NCBI RefSeq assembly: GCF_009728995.1
Contig: NZ_VTZW01000009.1
Coordinates: forward strand, 188,501-252,500
Reading direction: 5' to 3'
Length of the DNA stretch: 64,000 nt
From: Streptomonospora sp. PA3
Lineage (GTDB): Bacteria > Actinomycetota > Actinomycetes > Streptosporangiales > Streptosporangiaceae
The notes under the pieces were generated by a model, which made no database searches, had not been told where the DNA came from, and saw only the letters and a program-made list of their open reading frames with translations. Both the position numbers and the translations under genes were made by a program. This document shows, in pieces, positions 8,737 through 18,809 of the stretch (position 1 is its first letter; every line of letters begins with the position of its first letter).

Positions 8737-10038
8737 CTAGTCGGCGGTTTCGCGCACCACGTCGGCGCCCAGCGCGACCAGCCGCTTCTCGAACTGAGCG
8801 TGGCCGCGGTCGACCAGGTAGCCCGGTGCCACGGTGGTCTCGCCCTCGGCCACGAGGCCGGCGAGCACCAGGGCGGCCCCGGTGCGCAGGTCGTGTGCGA
8901 CGACGGGGGTGCCGCGCAGCGCGGTGTGGCCGTGGACGATGGCGCGGGTGCCGTCGACCTCGATCTTGGCGCCCATCTTGGTCAGTTCGTCGGCCAGCGC
9001 GAAGCGGCCGTCGTAGATCGCCTCGTGCAGGTAGCTCTCGCCCTCGGCCAGCGTGGCCAGCGCCATCAGCGGCGACTGCAGGTCGGTGGCGAAGCCGGGG
9101 TAAGGGGAGGTGACGGCGTTGATGGGGCGCAGCGGGGAGCCGGCGTCGCGCCGCACGTGCAGCACCGCGCCCTGCTGGGCGAACTCCACGCCCATCTGCT
9201 CCAGCTTCCAGCGGGCCACGCCCAGGTGCTCCAGGTGGGCGCCGACCAGGCTGACCTCGCCGCCGGTGGCCGCGGCCATCATCGCGAAGACGCCGGCGTC
9301 GATACGGTCCGACATGATGGTGTGCTCGACCGCCGTGAGCTCCTCGACCCCCTCGACGGTGATGAAGCCGGTGCCGCCGCCGCTGATCTTGGCGCCCATG
9401 CGGGTGAGGAAGTCGATGACGTCGAGGACCTCGGGCTCCAGCGCCGCGTGCTCGATGACGGTGGTGCCCGGCGCCAGCACGGCGGCCATGATCAGGTTCT
9501 CGGTGCCGGTGTGGGAGGGGGTGTCCAGGTAGAGGTGGCCGCCGCGCAGGTTGCCCGCCTCGACGTTGATGTGGTTGCGGGCGTCGTCCTCGGTGACCTC
9601 GGCGCCCAGGCGGGCGAAGCCGCGGTAGTGGAAGTCGAGTTTGCGGCTGCCGAGGTTGCAGCCGCCGACACCCTCGATCCGGGCCCGGCCCATCCGGTGC
9701 ATCAGCGCCGGGACGAACAGCACGGACCCGCGGAAGCGCGAGGCGATGTCGGCCGGCAGCACGGCGCGCTCGGGGTCGTTGAGCTGGGAGGCGTCGATCA
9801 CCACCGTGCGCTCGGCCTCGTGGAACTCCACCTTGGCGCCGATGTGCTCGGCGAGCTCCAGTGCGCGGTGGACGTCCTCGATGATGGGGACGTTGCGCAG
9901 CACCGTGCGTCCCTTTGCCGCGAGCAGGGCGGCGCCGATCATCGGCAGCACGGCGTTCTTCGCGCCCTGGATGAACGCCGTCCCGTTGAGGGGACGGCCG
10001 CCACGGACGCGGTAACGAACCTCCTGGCCCATGCTCAT
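8737..10038 (-). CDS. murA: UDP-N-acetylglucosamine 1-carboxyvinyltransferase
   Basis: A 433-aa EPSP-synthase-fold enzyme that adds enolpyruvate to UDP-GlcNAc, the first committed step of peptidoglycan synthesis. Seen: the N-terminal IQGAKNAVLPMIGAALLA, the active-site loop GGCNLGSRKLDFH at about residue 124, and TDLQSPLMALATLAEGES. The loop carries Cys, the residue alkylated by fosfomycin, whereas mycobacterial MurA has Asp there. The RKLDFHYRGFARLGAEV segment differs from the usual actinobacterial MurA (RPLDMH), so this may be one of two MurA paralogues in the genome. The start is the ATG at 10038; an in-frame second ATG two codons later is also possible. Confidence 0.93.
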   Translation of the reverse strand: MSMGQEVRYRVRGGRPLNGTAFIQGAKNAVLPMIGAALLAAKGRTVLRNVPIIEDVHRALELAEHIGAKVEFHEAERTVVIDASQLNDPERAVLPADIASRFRGSVLFVPALMHRMGRARIEGVGGCNLGSRKLDFHYRGFARLGAEVTEDDARNHINVEAGNLRGGHLYLDTPSHTGTENLIMAAVLAPGTTVIEHAALEPEVLDVIDFLTRMGAKISGGGTGFITVEGVEELTAVEHTIMSDRIDAGVFAMMAAATGGEVSLVGAHLEHLGVARWKLEQMGVEFAQQGAVLHVRRDAGSPLRPINAVTSPYPGFATDLQSPLMALATLAEGESYLHEAIYDGRFALADELTKMGAKIEVDGTRAIVHGHTALRGTPVVAHDLRTGAALVLAGLVAEGETTVAPGYLVDRGHAQFEKRLVALGADVVRETAD

Positions 10039-10717
10039 GTGCTCCTTCGTGAGGCGATCTAGGTGTAGGGGTCGTTCTCGTCGGATCTGGTGCGCTCTCA
10101 GACGCGGATGACAGGCGGAGCGTTCCGACGAGGCGGGCTCAACCTGGTAGCCATCGCAGGGTGTCCGGAGTCGGGATCGTGGCGCTGACTGGCACTACGT
10201 GTCGTGTGCCCGCTGAAGCGGTCGTCATGCCGACCGCGGTGATGCGGACGTGGTGCCAGGTCGCCGCGCCGGTTCCGGAGGATGGCGGGTTGTTGGGGCG
10301 CCCTTTGCGGAATGCTGGGCTGGACCGGCGTCCGGGCAAAGGACGGATACCACTGTATGTCCTGCGCGTTCCCTTCGCTCCCATCGTGGGGCGGATCACG
10401 CGCGCTCGGGTGGCCGGTTCCGGCGCGGTCCTGCGGCGCCGTGGCCGTGACCGGCCACGACGCTCGGCCGCCGAACGCGCCGGCGCGGTCCGCGGGAGGG
10501 CGATGTGGTCCGGACCGCACCGCCGCATCCGGGCGTGTCGCGCCCCCGCGGACCATCGCGCCGGTCAATCCGCGGCCATGGAAATGTTTGGCCGAGCGCG
10601 GCCGGGTCCGGGACCGCCGCGGACGCGCGCACGTACACCCGCACGCCCACGCGCGCGTGCATCCGTACGCACGCCCGCGCGTTCGCCTGCACGCTCGCGG
10701 CCGCGGCCCCGGCGCAC
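10039..10717. other. 679-bp intergenic region with an alternating purine-pyrimidine tract
   Basis: No credible gene is visible between murA and purB; open frames here are compositionally biased and lack ribosome sites. The murA promoter must lie at its left end. At about 10611-10690 the sequence alternates purine and pyrimidine for long runs (GCGCGCACGTACAC, ACGCGCGCGTGCAT), the kind of tract that favours left-handed Z-DNA. It lies just downstream of the purB stop codon. Confidence 0.5.
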
Positions 10718-12025
10718 TCAGCTCAGCTCGGCCAGGCGATCGAAGAGCCCGTCCAGCCGGCGCACGAACCGCTCGGGCCGGCAGACCTCGTCCAGCCGCG
10801 CCTCGTCCAGCTCGACGCCGCGCTGGGCGGCCTCCTCGCGCAGCGTCTCGCGGAACGGCGTGCCCGAGTCCCAGGTGCGCATGGCGGCGGCCTGGACGAG
10901 CGCGTAGACGTCCTCCCGCGAGGCCCCGGTCTCGATCAGCTCGGAGACGACGGTGGAGGAGTAGATCAGGCCGCCGGTGGAGTCAAGGTTGGCGCGCATC
11001 CGGTCGGCGTCCACCACCAGCCCGGTCACCAGCCGCGTGGTCAGGTGCAGCAGGTAGTCGGTGGCGATGGCGGCGTCGGGCAGCGAGATCCGCTCGGTGG
11101 AGGAGTGGGAGATGTCCCGCTCGTGCCAGAGCGGGATGCCCTCCATCACCGGCACGATCTGGGCCCGGACGTTGCGCGCCATGCCGCAGATCCGCTCGGA
11201 GAGGATCGGGTTCTTCTTGTGCGGCATCGCGCTGGAGCCCTTCTGGCCCTTGCCGAAGGGCTCCCACAGCTCGCGCACCTCGGTGCGCTGGCCGTGGCGC
11301 ACCTCCAGCGCGATCGCCTCGCACACGGTCGCGGTGATCGCCAGGCACGACACCCACTCGGAGATGCCGTCGCGCAGCACCACCTGCGTCGACACGTCCG
11401 CCGGGCGCAGGCCCATGCGCTCGGCGACGTAGGCCTCCACGCGGGGGTCGATGTTGGAGTAGGTGCCCACCGGCCCCGAGATGGCCATCACGCCCACCGC
11501 CTCGCGGGCGCGGCGCAGCCGGTCGCGGGAGCGGGCCAGGCCGAAGGCGAAGTCGGCGACGCGGTGGCCCCACACGTCGGGCTCGCCGTGGATGCCGTGC
11601 GTGCGCCCCACGCGCAGCGTGGCCCGGTGCGCCAGCGCGTGGTCGCGCAGCGCGGCCACCAGGGTGTCGGCCTTGGCCAGCAGGATGTCGGTGGCCTCGA
11701 CCAGCTGGGCGGCCAGCGCGGTGTCCAGCAGGTCCGAGGAGGTCATGCCGAAGTGCACCCAGGCCGCCGCCTCGCGCGGCTCGGTGTTGTCGGCCCAGGC
11801 GGTGAGGAAGGCGATGACGTCGTGCTGGGTGACGGCCTCGATCTCGGCCACCCGCTCGGGGGTCGGCGGCGGCGCGCTGCGCACCGGCTCCACCGCGTCG
11901 GCGGGCACGGTCCCGTCGGCCGCGTGGGCTTCGAGCACCAGGGTCTCGACCTGGCACCAGAGCTCGTACTTGTGGGCGTCGGAGAAGACCCGCCCCATCT
12001 CCGGAAGGGTATAGCGCTCGATCAC
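10718..12025 (-). CDS. purB: Adenylosuccinate lyase
   Basis: A 435-aa member of the fumarase/aspartase superfamily that cleaves SAICAR in the IMP pathway and adenylosuccinate in the AMP branch. Visible motifs: VHFGMTSSDLLDTALA, RVGRTHGIHGEPDVWGH with the catalytic His, and the signature GSSAMPHKKNPILSERI. The start is a GTG (MIERYTLPEMG). It is the last gene of a purA-purD-purB run on this strand, with a 42-bp gap after purD. Confidence 0.97.
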   Translation of the reverse strand: MIERYTLPEMGRVFSDAHKYELWCQVETLVLEAHAADGTVPADAVEPVRSAPPPTPERVAEIEAVTQHDVIAFLTAWADNTEPREAAAWVHFGMTSSDLLDTALAAQLVEATDILLAKADTLVAALRDHALAHRATLRVGRTHGIHGEPDVWGHRVADFAFGLARSRDRLRRAREAVGVMAISGPVGTYSNIDPRVEAYVAERMGLRPADVSTQVVLRDGISEWVSCLAITATVCEAIALEVRHGQRTEVRELWEPFGKGQKGSSAMPHKKNPILSERICGMARNVRAQIVPVMEGIPLWHERDISHSSTERISLPDAAIATDYLLHLTTRLVTGLVVDADRMRANLDSTGGLIYSSTVVSELIETGASREDVYALVQAAAMRTWDSGTPFRETLREEAAQRGVELDEARLDEVCRPERFVRRLDGLFDRLAELS

Positions 12026-12067
12026 CCGCCCATTTTCGCAGGCTCCGCGGGCAGGAGTGCCCTCCGC

Positions 12068-13321
12068 CTAGTCGGCGCCCGCCGCCGCACGCTCCGCGAT
12101 GTCGGTGCGGTGGAAGGAGCCGCGCAGCTCGATGCGCTCGACCGCCTGGTAGGCGCGCTCGCGGGCGCGGGCGAGGGTGTCGCCGGTGCCGACGACATTG
12201 AGCACCCGCCCGCCGGCCGAGACGAGGTCGCGCACCCCGCTCCAGGCGGTTCCCGCGTGCAGCACATAGGCGCCGTCGAGCGCCGAGGCGGCGTCGATCC
12301 CGCCGACCGGGTCGCCCTTGACGGGCTCGCCGGGGTAGTTCTCGGCGGCGACGACGACGGTCACCGCCGCACCGCCGCGCCACTCCAGCTTGGTGTTGGT
12401 GCCCAGCCCGCCGACGTCGGCGGCCTGCAGCAGCCCGCCGATGGGGGTGGCCAGCCGGTCCAGTACCACCTGGCATTCGGGGTCGCCGAAGCGCGCGTTG
12501 AACTCCACCACGCGCGGGCCCTTCGAGGTCAGCGCCAGGCCCACGTACAGCAGGCCCTGGTAGCGCACGCCGCGCCGCGCCATCTCGGTGAGGGTGGGGG
12601 CCACGACGGTCTCCATGACCTCGTCGACGAGGCCCTCGGGCGCCCAGTGGACCGGCGCGTAGGCGCCCATGCCGCCGGTGTTGGGGCCCTGGTCGCCGTC
12701 GTAGGCGCGCTTGAAGTCCTGGGCCGGCAGCATCGGCAGCGCGTGGATACCGTCGCTGATCACGAACAGCGACACCTCGGGCCCGTCCAGGTACTCCTCG
12801 ACGACGACGCGGCCGCACTCGCGCGCGTGGCGCTCGGCCTCGGCCCGGTCGCCGGTGACCACCACGCCCTTGCCCGCGGCCAGGCCGTCGTCCTTGACCA
12901 CATAAGGGGGTCCGAACAGGTCGAGCGCCTCGGCGGCCTGGCCGGGCGAGCGGCACAGCCGGGAGCGCGCCGTGGGCACGCCGGCGGCCTCCATGACCTC
13001 CTTGGCGAAGCCCTTGGAGCCCTCCAGGCGGGCGGCCTGCTGGTCGGGTCCGAAGACCGGGATGCCCCGCTCGCGCAGCGCGTCGGCGACTCCGGCCACC
13101 AGCGGCGCCTCGGGGCCGATCACCACCAGCTCCGCGCCGATCCGGGCGGCCAGCTCGGTCACCGCGAGGCCGTCGACCGGGTTGATCACGTGGTTGTCGG
13201 CGTGCTCGGAGGTGCCGGGGTTGCCGGGCGCACAGTGCAGGTCGGTCACCCCGGGGTCGAGGGACAGCGCGCGGACCAGGGCATGCTCGCGGCCACCGCC
13301 GCCGAGGACCAGGGCTTTCAC
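12068..13321 (-). CDS. purD: Phosphoribosylamine-glycine ligase (GAR synthetase)
   Basis: A 417-aa ATP-grasp ligase joining glycine to phosphoribosylamine, the second step of purine synthesis. The N-terminal MKALVLGGGGREHAL motif, the ATP-grasp core (VVKDDGLAAGKGVVVT) and GDPECQVVLDRL are all present. The start is GTG. It sits 51 bp downstream of purA and 42 bp upstream of purB in the same direction, consistent with co-transcription. Confidence 0.97.
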   Translation of the reverse strand: MKALVLGGGGREHALVRALSLDPGVTDLHCAPGNPGTSEHADNHVINPVDGLAVTELAARIGAELVVIGPEAPLVAGVADALRERGIPVFGPDQQAARLEGSKGFAKEVMEAAGVPTARSRLCRSPGQAAEALDLFGPPYVVKDDGLAAGKGVVVTGDRAEAERHARECGRVVVEEYLDGPEVSLFVISDGIHALPMLPAQDFKRAYDGDQGPNTGGMGAYAPVHWAPEGLVDEVMETVVAPTLTEMARRGVRYQGLLYVGLALTSKGPRVVEFNARFGDPECQVVLDRLATPIGGLLQAADVGGLGTNTKLEWRGGAAVTVVVAAENYPGEPVKGDPVGGIDAASALDGAYVLHAGTAWSGVRDLVSAGGRVLNVVGTGDTLARARERAYQAVERIELRGSFHRTDIAERAAAGAD

Positions 13322-13372
13322 TTCACCGACCCTTTGTTTGTCGAGGGGGACAGGGGACTGCCGCGCGCGGGG

Positions 13373-14656
13373 TCAGACCAGGGAGCGCAGTTCGAGGGTC
13401 TGGTCGCGCCCCGGCCCGACCCCGATCGCGGAGATCGGGGCTCCGGCCATCTCCTCCAGGGTACGCACGTAGGCCTGGGCGGTCTTGGGAAGCTCCTCGA
13501 AGCCCCGGGCGTGGGAGATGTCCTCGTTCCAGCCGTCAAGGTACTCGTAAACGGGCACCGCGTGGTGGAACTCCGTCTGGGTCATCGGGATCTCGTCGTA
13601 GCGGGTGCCGTTGGCCTGGTAGCCCACGCACACCGGGATCCGCTCCAGGCCCGAGAGAACGTCCAGCTTGGTCAGGAAGAAGTCGGTGATGCCGTTGACG
13701 CGGGTGGCGTAGCGGGCGATGGGCGCGTCGAACCACCCGCAGCGCCGGTTGCGCCCGGTGGTCACGCCGTATTCGCCGCCCTTCTGGCGCAGCCAGTCCC
13801 CCCACTCGTCGTGCAGCTCGGTGGGGAAGGGGCCGGAGCCGACGCGGGTGGTGTAGGCCTTGATGATGCCCACGACCTTGGTGATGCGCGTGGGGCCGAT
13901 GCCCGCTCCCGCGCACGCCCCGCCGGCGGTCGGCGAGGAGGAGGTCACGAACGGGTAGGTCCCGTGGTCGATGTCCAGCAGCGTCCCCTGGGAGCCCTCC
14001 AGGTAGACCGTCTTGCCGGCGTCCAGGGCCTTGTTCAGCTCCAGCGAGGTGTCGGCGACGAAGGGGCGCAGCTCCTCGGCGTAGCCCATGTACTCGTCGA
14101 AGACCTGCTCGACCTCCAGCCCGCGCCGGTTGAAGACCTTGGTCAGCACCTGGTTCTTGTCGTGCAGCGCGAGTTCGAGCTTCTGGCGCAGGATCTTGGG
14201 GTCGAACATGTCCTGCACGCGGATGCCGGTCCGGGAGATCTTGTCGGCGTAGGTGGGGCCGATGCCGCGCCCGGTGGTGCCGATGCGGCCCTTGCCCAGG
14301 AAGCGCTCGGTCACCTTGTCCAGCGCCCGGTGGTAGGGCATGATCATGTGCGCGTTGGCCGAGACGAGCAGCCGCTCGGTGCTCACGCCGCGGTCGCGCA
14401 GGCCCCGCAGCTCCTCGAAGAGCACGGCCGGGTCGATCACCACGCCGTTGGCGATGACCGGCACCACGTCGGGCGAGAGGATGCCCGACGGCAGCAGGTG
14501 CAGCGCGTATTTCTGGTCGCCGATCACCACGGTGTGCCCGGCGTTGTTGCCGCCCTGGTAGCGGACCACGTAGTCGACCCGGTTGCCGACCAGGTCGGTC
14601 GCCTTCCCCTTGCCCTCGTCTCCCCACTGGGCTCCAACGAGCGTGATCGCCGGCAT
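13373..14656 (-). CDS. purA: Adenylosuccinate synthetase
   Basis: A 427-aa GTP-dependent ligase that adds aspartate to IMP, the first step to AMP. Motifs: [15 protein letters not shown] (catalytic Asp and GTP loop), [16 protein letters not shown], and the C-terminal [10 protein letters not shown]. The start is ATG at 14656. It is the first gene of the purA-purD-purB run; with PurB, PurA gives the complete two-step IMP to AMP branch. No purine-repressor site was recognised in the 207-bp upstream gap. Confidence 0.97.
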   Translation of the reverse strand: MPAITLVGAQWGDEGKGKATDLVGNRVDYVVRYQGGNNAGHTVVIGDQKYALHLLPSGILSPDVVPVIANGVVIDPAVLFEELRGLRDRGVSTERLLVSANAHMIMPYHRALDKVTERFLGKGRIGTTGRGIGPTYADKISRTGIRVQDMFDPKILRQKLELALHDKNQVLTKVFNRRGLEVEQVFDEYMGYAEELRPFVADTSLELNKALDAGKTVYLEGSQGTLLDIDHGTYPFVTSSSPTAGGACAGAGIGPTRITKVVGIIKAYTTRVGSGPFPTELHDEWGDWLRQKGGEYGVTTGRNRRCGWFDAPIARYATRVNGITDFFLTKLDVLSGLERIPVCVGYQANGTRYDEIPMTQTEFHHAVPVYEYLDGWNEDISHARGFEELPKTAQAYVRTLEEMAGAPISAIGVGPGRDQTLELRSLV

Positions 14657-14721
14657 CCGGGTCTACCTCTTCATTCGTTCGATCCGACCGTCGATGGTCG
14701 CGGTGCGCCGCACATGAGCAA

Positions 14722-14749
14722 GCCCCTGGCGCAAGCAAGCGACAGGGGC
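14722..14749 (-). terminator. Hairpin between DUF3151 gene and purA
   Basis: GCCCCTG (14722-14728) and CAGGGGC (14743-14749) form a seven-base stem around a 14-base loop. It lies after the DUF3151 gene and about 65 bp before the purA start, so it could end transcription of the former. No T-tract follows. Confidence 0.4.
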
Positions 14750-14863
14750 CCTTGCGCATTGAGCGTACACGACCCGCGCGAGGCGGTTAAGGGACGGATG
14801 TCTGTGCGGGGCGGCTGAGCTGCGGCCTTGCCGAGCCGGCGGCACCACCGGCGCGGACGGGGC

Positions 14864-15280
14864 TCAGGCGCCCAGCGCCTCGGCCGCCTCCGGGCTGCTC
14901 TCGCGCAGGAGGGTCGAGCAGCGCTCGGCCTCCTCGTTCTCGCCGATGGCCTCGGCCGCGCAGGCGAGCATGTGCAGCGCGTGCAGGAAGCCGCGGTTGG
15001 GCTCGTGCTCCCAGGGGATGGGGCCGTGGCCCTTCCAGCCGGCGCCGCGCAGCTGGTCCAGGCCGCGGTGGTAGCCGGTGCGCGCGTAGGCGTAGGCGGC
15101 GACGTCCTCGCCGGCCTCGAAGGCGCGCTCGGCCAGAGCGGCCCAGGCGGCCGAGTACGCCGGGAAGCGGGCGGCGACCTTGGCGGGGTCGGTGCCCTCG
15201 GCCATGGCGCGGGCGGCCTCGGGGGTGTCGGGCAGACGGGTGGGCGGCGGCTCGCCGAGCAGGTTCTGTTGCAGGTCCAT
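14864..15280 (-). CDS. DUF3151 family protein
   Basis: A 138-aa helical protein beginning MDLQQNLLGEPPPTRLPDTPEA, a start typical of DUF3151, with the conserved GAGWKGHGPIPWEHEPNRGFLHALHMLACAAEAIGE core split over residues about 80-115. It looks like a small TPR-like helical fold. The family has no known function and is commonly found beside fructose-bisphosphate aldolase in actinobacteria, as here (136 bp downstream of fba, same strand). Confidence 0.88.
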   Translation of the reverse strand: MDLQQNLLGEPPPTRLPDTPEAARAMAEGTDPAKVAARFPAYSAAWAALAERAFEAGEDVAAYAYARTGYHRGLDQLRGAGWKGHGPIPWEHEPNRGFLHALHMLACAAEAIGENEEAERCSTLLRESSPEAAEALGA

Positions 15281-15415
15281 GCCTCCATCCTGCCAGCGCC
15301 GCGCGCCGACGTGGGGGCGTGCCCGGCCGCCGCGTCCGCCCGTGGAAGTGGTGGCGACCGGGCACGCAAGGCCCCCGGCTCGTGGGGAACCGGGGACCCG
15401 TCTGGGGGCGGGCCG

Positions 15416-16438
<1,023 letters not shown>

Positions 16439-16726
16439 GGTGTTGACTCCCTGGTTGGCCTGGAGTGTCTTGCGAGCGGCCCCGGCGGTCGATGCGGAAC
16501 CGCGTCTCTTGGCGGAAATACCCAGTGGGTTGCCTGAGCAAGTATCGCGAAGTCGGCGGCGGAACGAAAGGTCTAGACCAAACCGCGGAGCGTCTCGCCG
16601 CGCCGCCGCGCGGTGGCGTGTCCGGCGAGGCGCGGCCTGTGGCGGATCGTTACCGTATGTGTTTTTACCAGGCTCGATGATGCCCCTGGCAGTGATTCGG
16701 ACAGATATGTGGGGACCTACCGTCGA

Positions 16727-17188
16727 ATGTCCCCGGTGATACACGCTACATTCAACATCGTGGGACGACATCGCAACGATCCACGAGGCATCGCCCAGAT
16801 GGTGGCCATCGGCGGGGTGATCGTACTCTTCATCACCCTGGTGGTCCTCGGCGGATTCTTCCTCTACAAGTCGCTGCCCTCCGGCAACGACGCCGCCGCT
16901 GTGCCCGAAGGCGCGGGCGAGGAGGCCGACCCCCAGGCCGAGGCGCTGGAGACCGGAACCCTCTTCGTCCGGGTGATCGGGGAGTCCAGCGACGTCGTGG
17001 TCCGGGTGCCCGGCGGCGACGTCCTGGCCGACACCACGCTGACGACCGACGAGTACCTCAGCTTCGACGAGTCCCGGATCCTCAACGTCACGATCGGCCG
17101 GCCGAGCGAGGTGGAGGTCTACGTCCACGGCGAACACAGGGACATCTCCGACGAGGACGCCGGCTACAGCTTCACCGTGGAGCCCTGA
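16727..17188 (+). CDS. Small single-pass membrane protein next to fba
   Basis: About 153 aa: a short cytoplasmic N-terminus (VGRHRNDPRGIAQ), one membrane helix (MVAIGGVIVLFITLVVLGGFFLYKS, read as two parts), an acidic linker and an extracytoplasmic beta-rich domain of about 80 residues. It corresponds in place and layout to the unnamed membrane protein found next to fba in other actinobacteria such as Mycobacterium. Start uncertain: ATG 16727 has only a distant GGGGA; GTG 16760 follows TACATT by seven bases and could be a leaderless start. Function unknown. Confidence 0.7.
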   Translation: MSPVIHATFNIVGRHRNDPRGIAQMVAIGGVIVLFITLVVLGGFFLYKSLPSGNDAAAVPEGAGEEADPQAEALETGTLFVRVIGESSDVVVRVPGGDVLADTTLTTDEYLSFDESRILNVTIGRPSEVEVYVHGEHRDISDEDAGYSFTVEP

Positions 17189-17205
17189 CCACCCGGCCGC
17201 CCCCG

Positions 17206-17739
17206 TCAGATGCGCAGCTCCTCCGGCTGGAACACCGCCCGGTAGTCCAGACCCTCCGCGCAGACGCGCTCGGCCGCCCCGCGGTCCACGATGACCGCGA
17301 CGCCCGCCACCTCGGCCCCCGCCTCGCGCAGCGCCGCGACCGCCGTGAGCACCGAGCCGCCCGTCGTGGAGGTGTCCTCGACCGCCAGCACCCGGCGCCC
17401 GGCCACATCCGGCCCCTCGATCCTGCGCTGCAGCCCGTGGGCCTTGCCCTCCTTGCGCACCACGAAGGCGTCCAGCCGCCGCCCCTGGGCGGCGGCCGCG
17501 TGCAGCATCGCCGCCGCGACCGGGTCGGCGCCCAGCGTCAGCCCGCCCACCGCTTCGTAGTCCAGATCGGCGGTGGCCTCCAGCATCGCCCGGCCCACCA
17601 GCGGCGCGCTCGCGCCGTCGAGGGTCACCCGGCGCAGGTCCACGTAGTAGTCGGCCTCCTGGCCCGAGGACAGGGTCACCCGGCCCCGCACGACGGCCTT
17701 ATCGTTGATGTGTCGAAGGAGTTCGTCGCGGTCGCTCAT
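17206..17739 (-). CDS. pyrE: Orotate phosphoribosyltransferase
   Basis: A 177-aa type I phosphoribosyltransferase that converts orotate and PRPP to OMP in pyrimidine synthesis. The PRPP loop VLAVEDTSTTGGSVLTAV and the N-terminal FTLSSG-like motif (RVTLSSGQEADYYVDLR) are present, as is VVRKEGKAHGLQRRIEG. It stands apart from other pyr genes, as is usual in actinobacteria. It converges with the small membrane protein upstream (18-bp gap). Confidence 0.95.
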   Translation of the reverse strand: MSDRDELLRHINDKAVVRGRVTLSSGQEADYYVDLRRVTLDGASAPLVGRAMLEATADLDYEAVGGLTLGADPVAAAMLHAAAAQGRRLDAFVVRKEGKAHGLQRRIEGPDVAGRRVLAVEDTSTTGGSVLTAVAALREAGAEVAGVAVIVDRGAAERVCAEGLDYRAVFQPEELRI

Positions 17740-17841
17740 GATCTCCGAGCCTAGAGCGCCGAGGGGACCGCTCGAAGCGCCGGGCCGAGACCGGCGCCCG
17801 CGGCGGCAGGCAGCCGGACAGCGGATCGGAAGTGGGCAGTG

Positions 17842-18183
17842 ATGGCCGAGGAGCGCGAGCACGCCGGCGCGCACGTGCGCGTCGAGACCACCAGCGACAC
17901 CCGCGAGTCGGCCGACGACCTCGCGCGGTCGGTGGTCGACCGGCGCCTCGTCGCCTGCGCCCAGGTCGAGGCGCCCATCACCAGCTACTACCGGTGGGAG
18001 GGCGATATCTGCGCCGACCAGGAGTGGCGGGTCGTGATGAAGACCGCCCGCGACCGCCTCCCCGACCTCGTCGAGCACCTGCGGTCGGTGCACAGCTACG
18101 ACGTGCCCGAGGTCATCGCCGTGCCGATCGAGGGCGGCAACCGCGCCTACCTCGACTGGCTCGTCGAGGAGACCCGGCCCTGA
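17842..18183 (+). CDS. cutA: CutA1-type divalent cation tolerance protein
   Basis: About 113 aa, the usual CutA length. It carries the family core: RLVACAQVEAPITSYYRWEGDICADQEWRVVMKT and VPIEGGNRAYLDWL, which form a trimeric ferredoxin-like fold. CutA proteins are linked to copper and other divalent metals, but their exact activity is unsettled. ATG 17842 follows GGAAGTGGG; a GTG one codon earlier is equally possible. The next reading frame begins at or across its stop codon. Confidence 0.92.
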   Translation: MAEEREHAGAHVRVETTSDTRESADDLARSVVDRRLVACAQVEAPITSYYRWEGDICADQEWRVVMKTARDRLPDLVEHLRSVHSYDVPEVIAVPIEGGNRAYLDWLVEETRP

Positions 18184-18809
18184 CCGCGCAGCCGCCCGGC
18201 CTGGTCCTGCTGCACAGCCCGCTGGAGGAACCGTGGGAGCTGTGCGGCCTGCGCGACGCGCTGCGCCGCCGCGGCATCGGCGCGGACCTGGCCGAGATCA
18301 CCGACGACGACGGCCCGCCCTACGCCGCGCGCTACATCGCCCGCGCCGCGCTGGAGATCCGGCGGCTCGACCCGCCGCCCCCCGTCGTCCTGGCCGCCCG
18401 CGGCGCCGCAGGCCCGCTGCTCCCGCAGATCGGCGCCGCCCAGCGCGCGGCGCACCGCCCGGTGGCCGGCTACCTGTTCGTCGACTCCCTGCTGCCCCAG
18501 CCCGGCTCGCCCACCCGCGCCGAGCTGCGCGACGCCCAACTCGGCGCCGGCGCGCCGCAGCCTGAGGAGCCGGCCGCCGCGCGCGAACGCCCCGCAGCCT
18601 TCTACACCGAGGCGCTGCCCATGGCCGCCGACTGGCCCGACGCGCCCTGCGGGTACCTGCTCACCGGAGCCGGCCCGCCCGCCTGCGCGCGGCTGGCCGA
18701 GCTGCGCGGCTGGCCGGTCCTCGACCGCTCCGCCGCGGGCCCGCGCTCCGGCCCCGAGGGCACCGCAGCACTGGCGGGTGACCTGGCGGAACTCCTGTCC
18801 AAGCTGTGA
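18180..18809 (+). CDS. Alpha/beta-hydrolase-like protein lacking the nucleophile serine
   Basis: About 209 aa. GLVLLHSPLEEPWE near the start and AARGAAGPLLPQIGAA, followed by YLFVDSLLPQPGSPTRAEL, match the common actinobacterial alpha/beta hydrolase pattern (HSPLVGP, GHSGAGPLLP, FVDA-LP), but the nucleophile elbow GHSGAG is changed so that Ser is absent. It may be a non-catalytic relative. The start is unresolved: no ATG/GTG/TTG lies near the conserved N-terminus; a CTG overlapping the cutA stop (CTGA, 18180) fits best, and the nearest in-frame GTG is at 18024 inside cutA. Confidence 0.6.
   Translation: MTAQPPGLVLLHSPLEEPWELCGLRDALRRRGIGADLAEITDDDGPPYAARYIARAALEIRRLDPPPPVVLAARGAAGPLLPQIGAAQRAAHRPVAGYLFVDSLLPQPGSPTRAELRDAQLGAGAPQPEEPAAARERPAAFYTEALPMAADWPDAPCGYLLTGAGPPACARLAELRGWPVLDRSAAGPRSGPEGTAALAGDLAELLSKL

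Noticed and set aside
10098-10568. 156-codon minus-strand frame between murA and purB
   Set aside because: Compositionally biased, no ribosome site, no domain; third-position bias does not favour it.
10505-14818. Very long plus-strand open frame opposite purB-purD-purA
   Set aside because: It is the antisense shadow of three clear purine genes; its translation is Arg/Gly/His-rich low complexity, as expected when GC-rich codons are read backwards.
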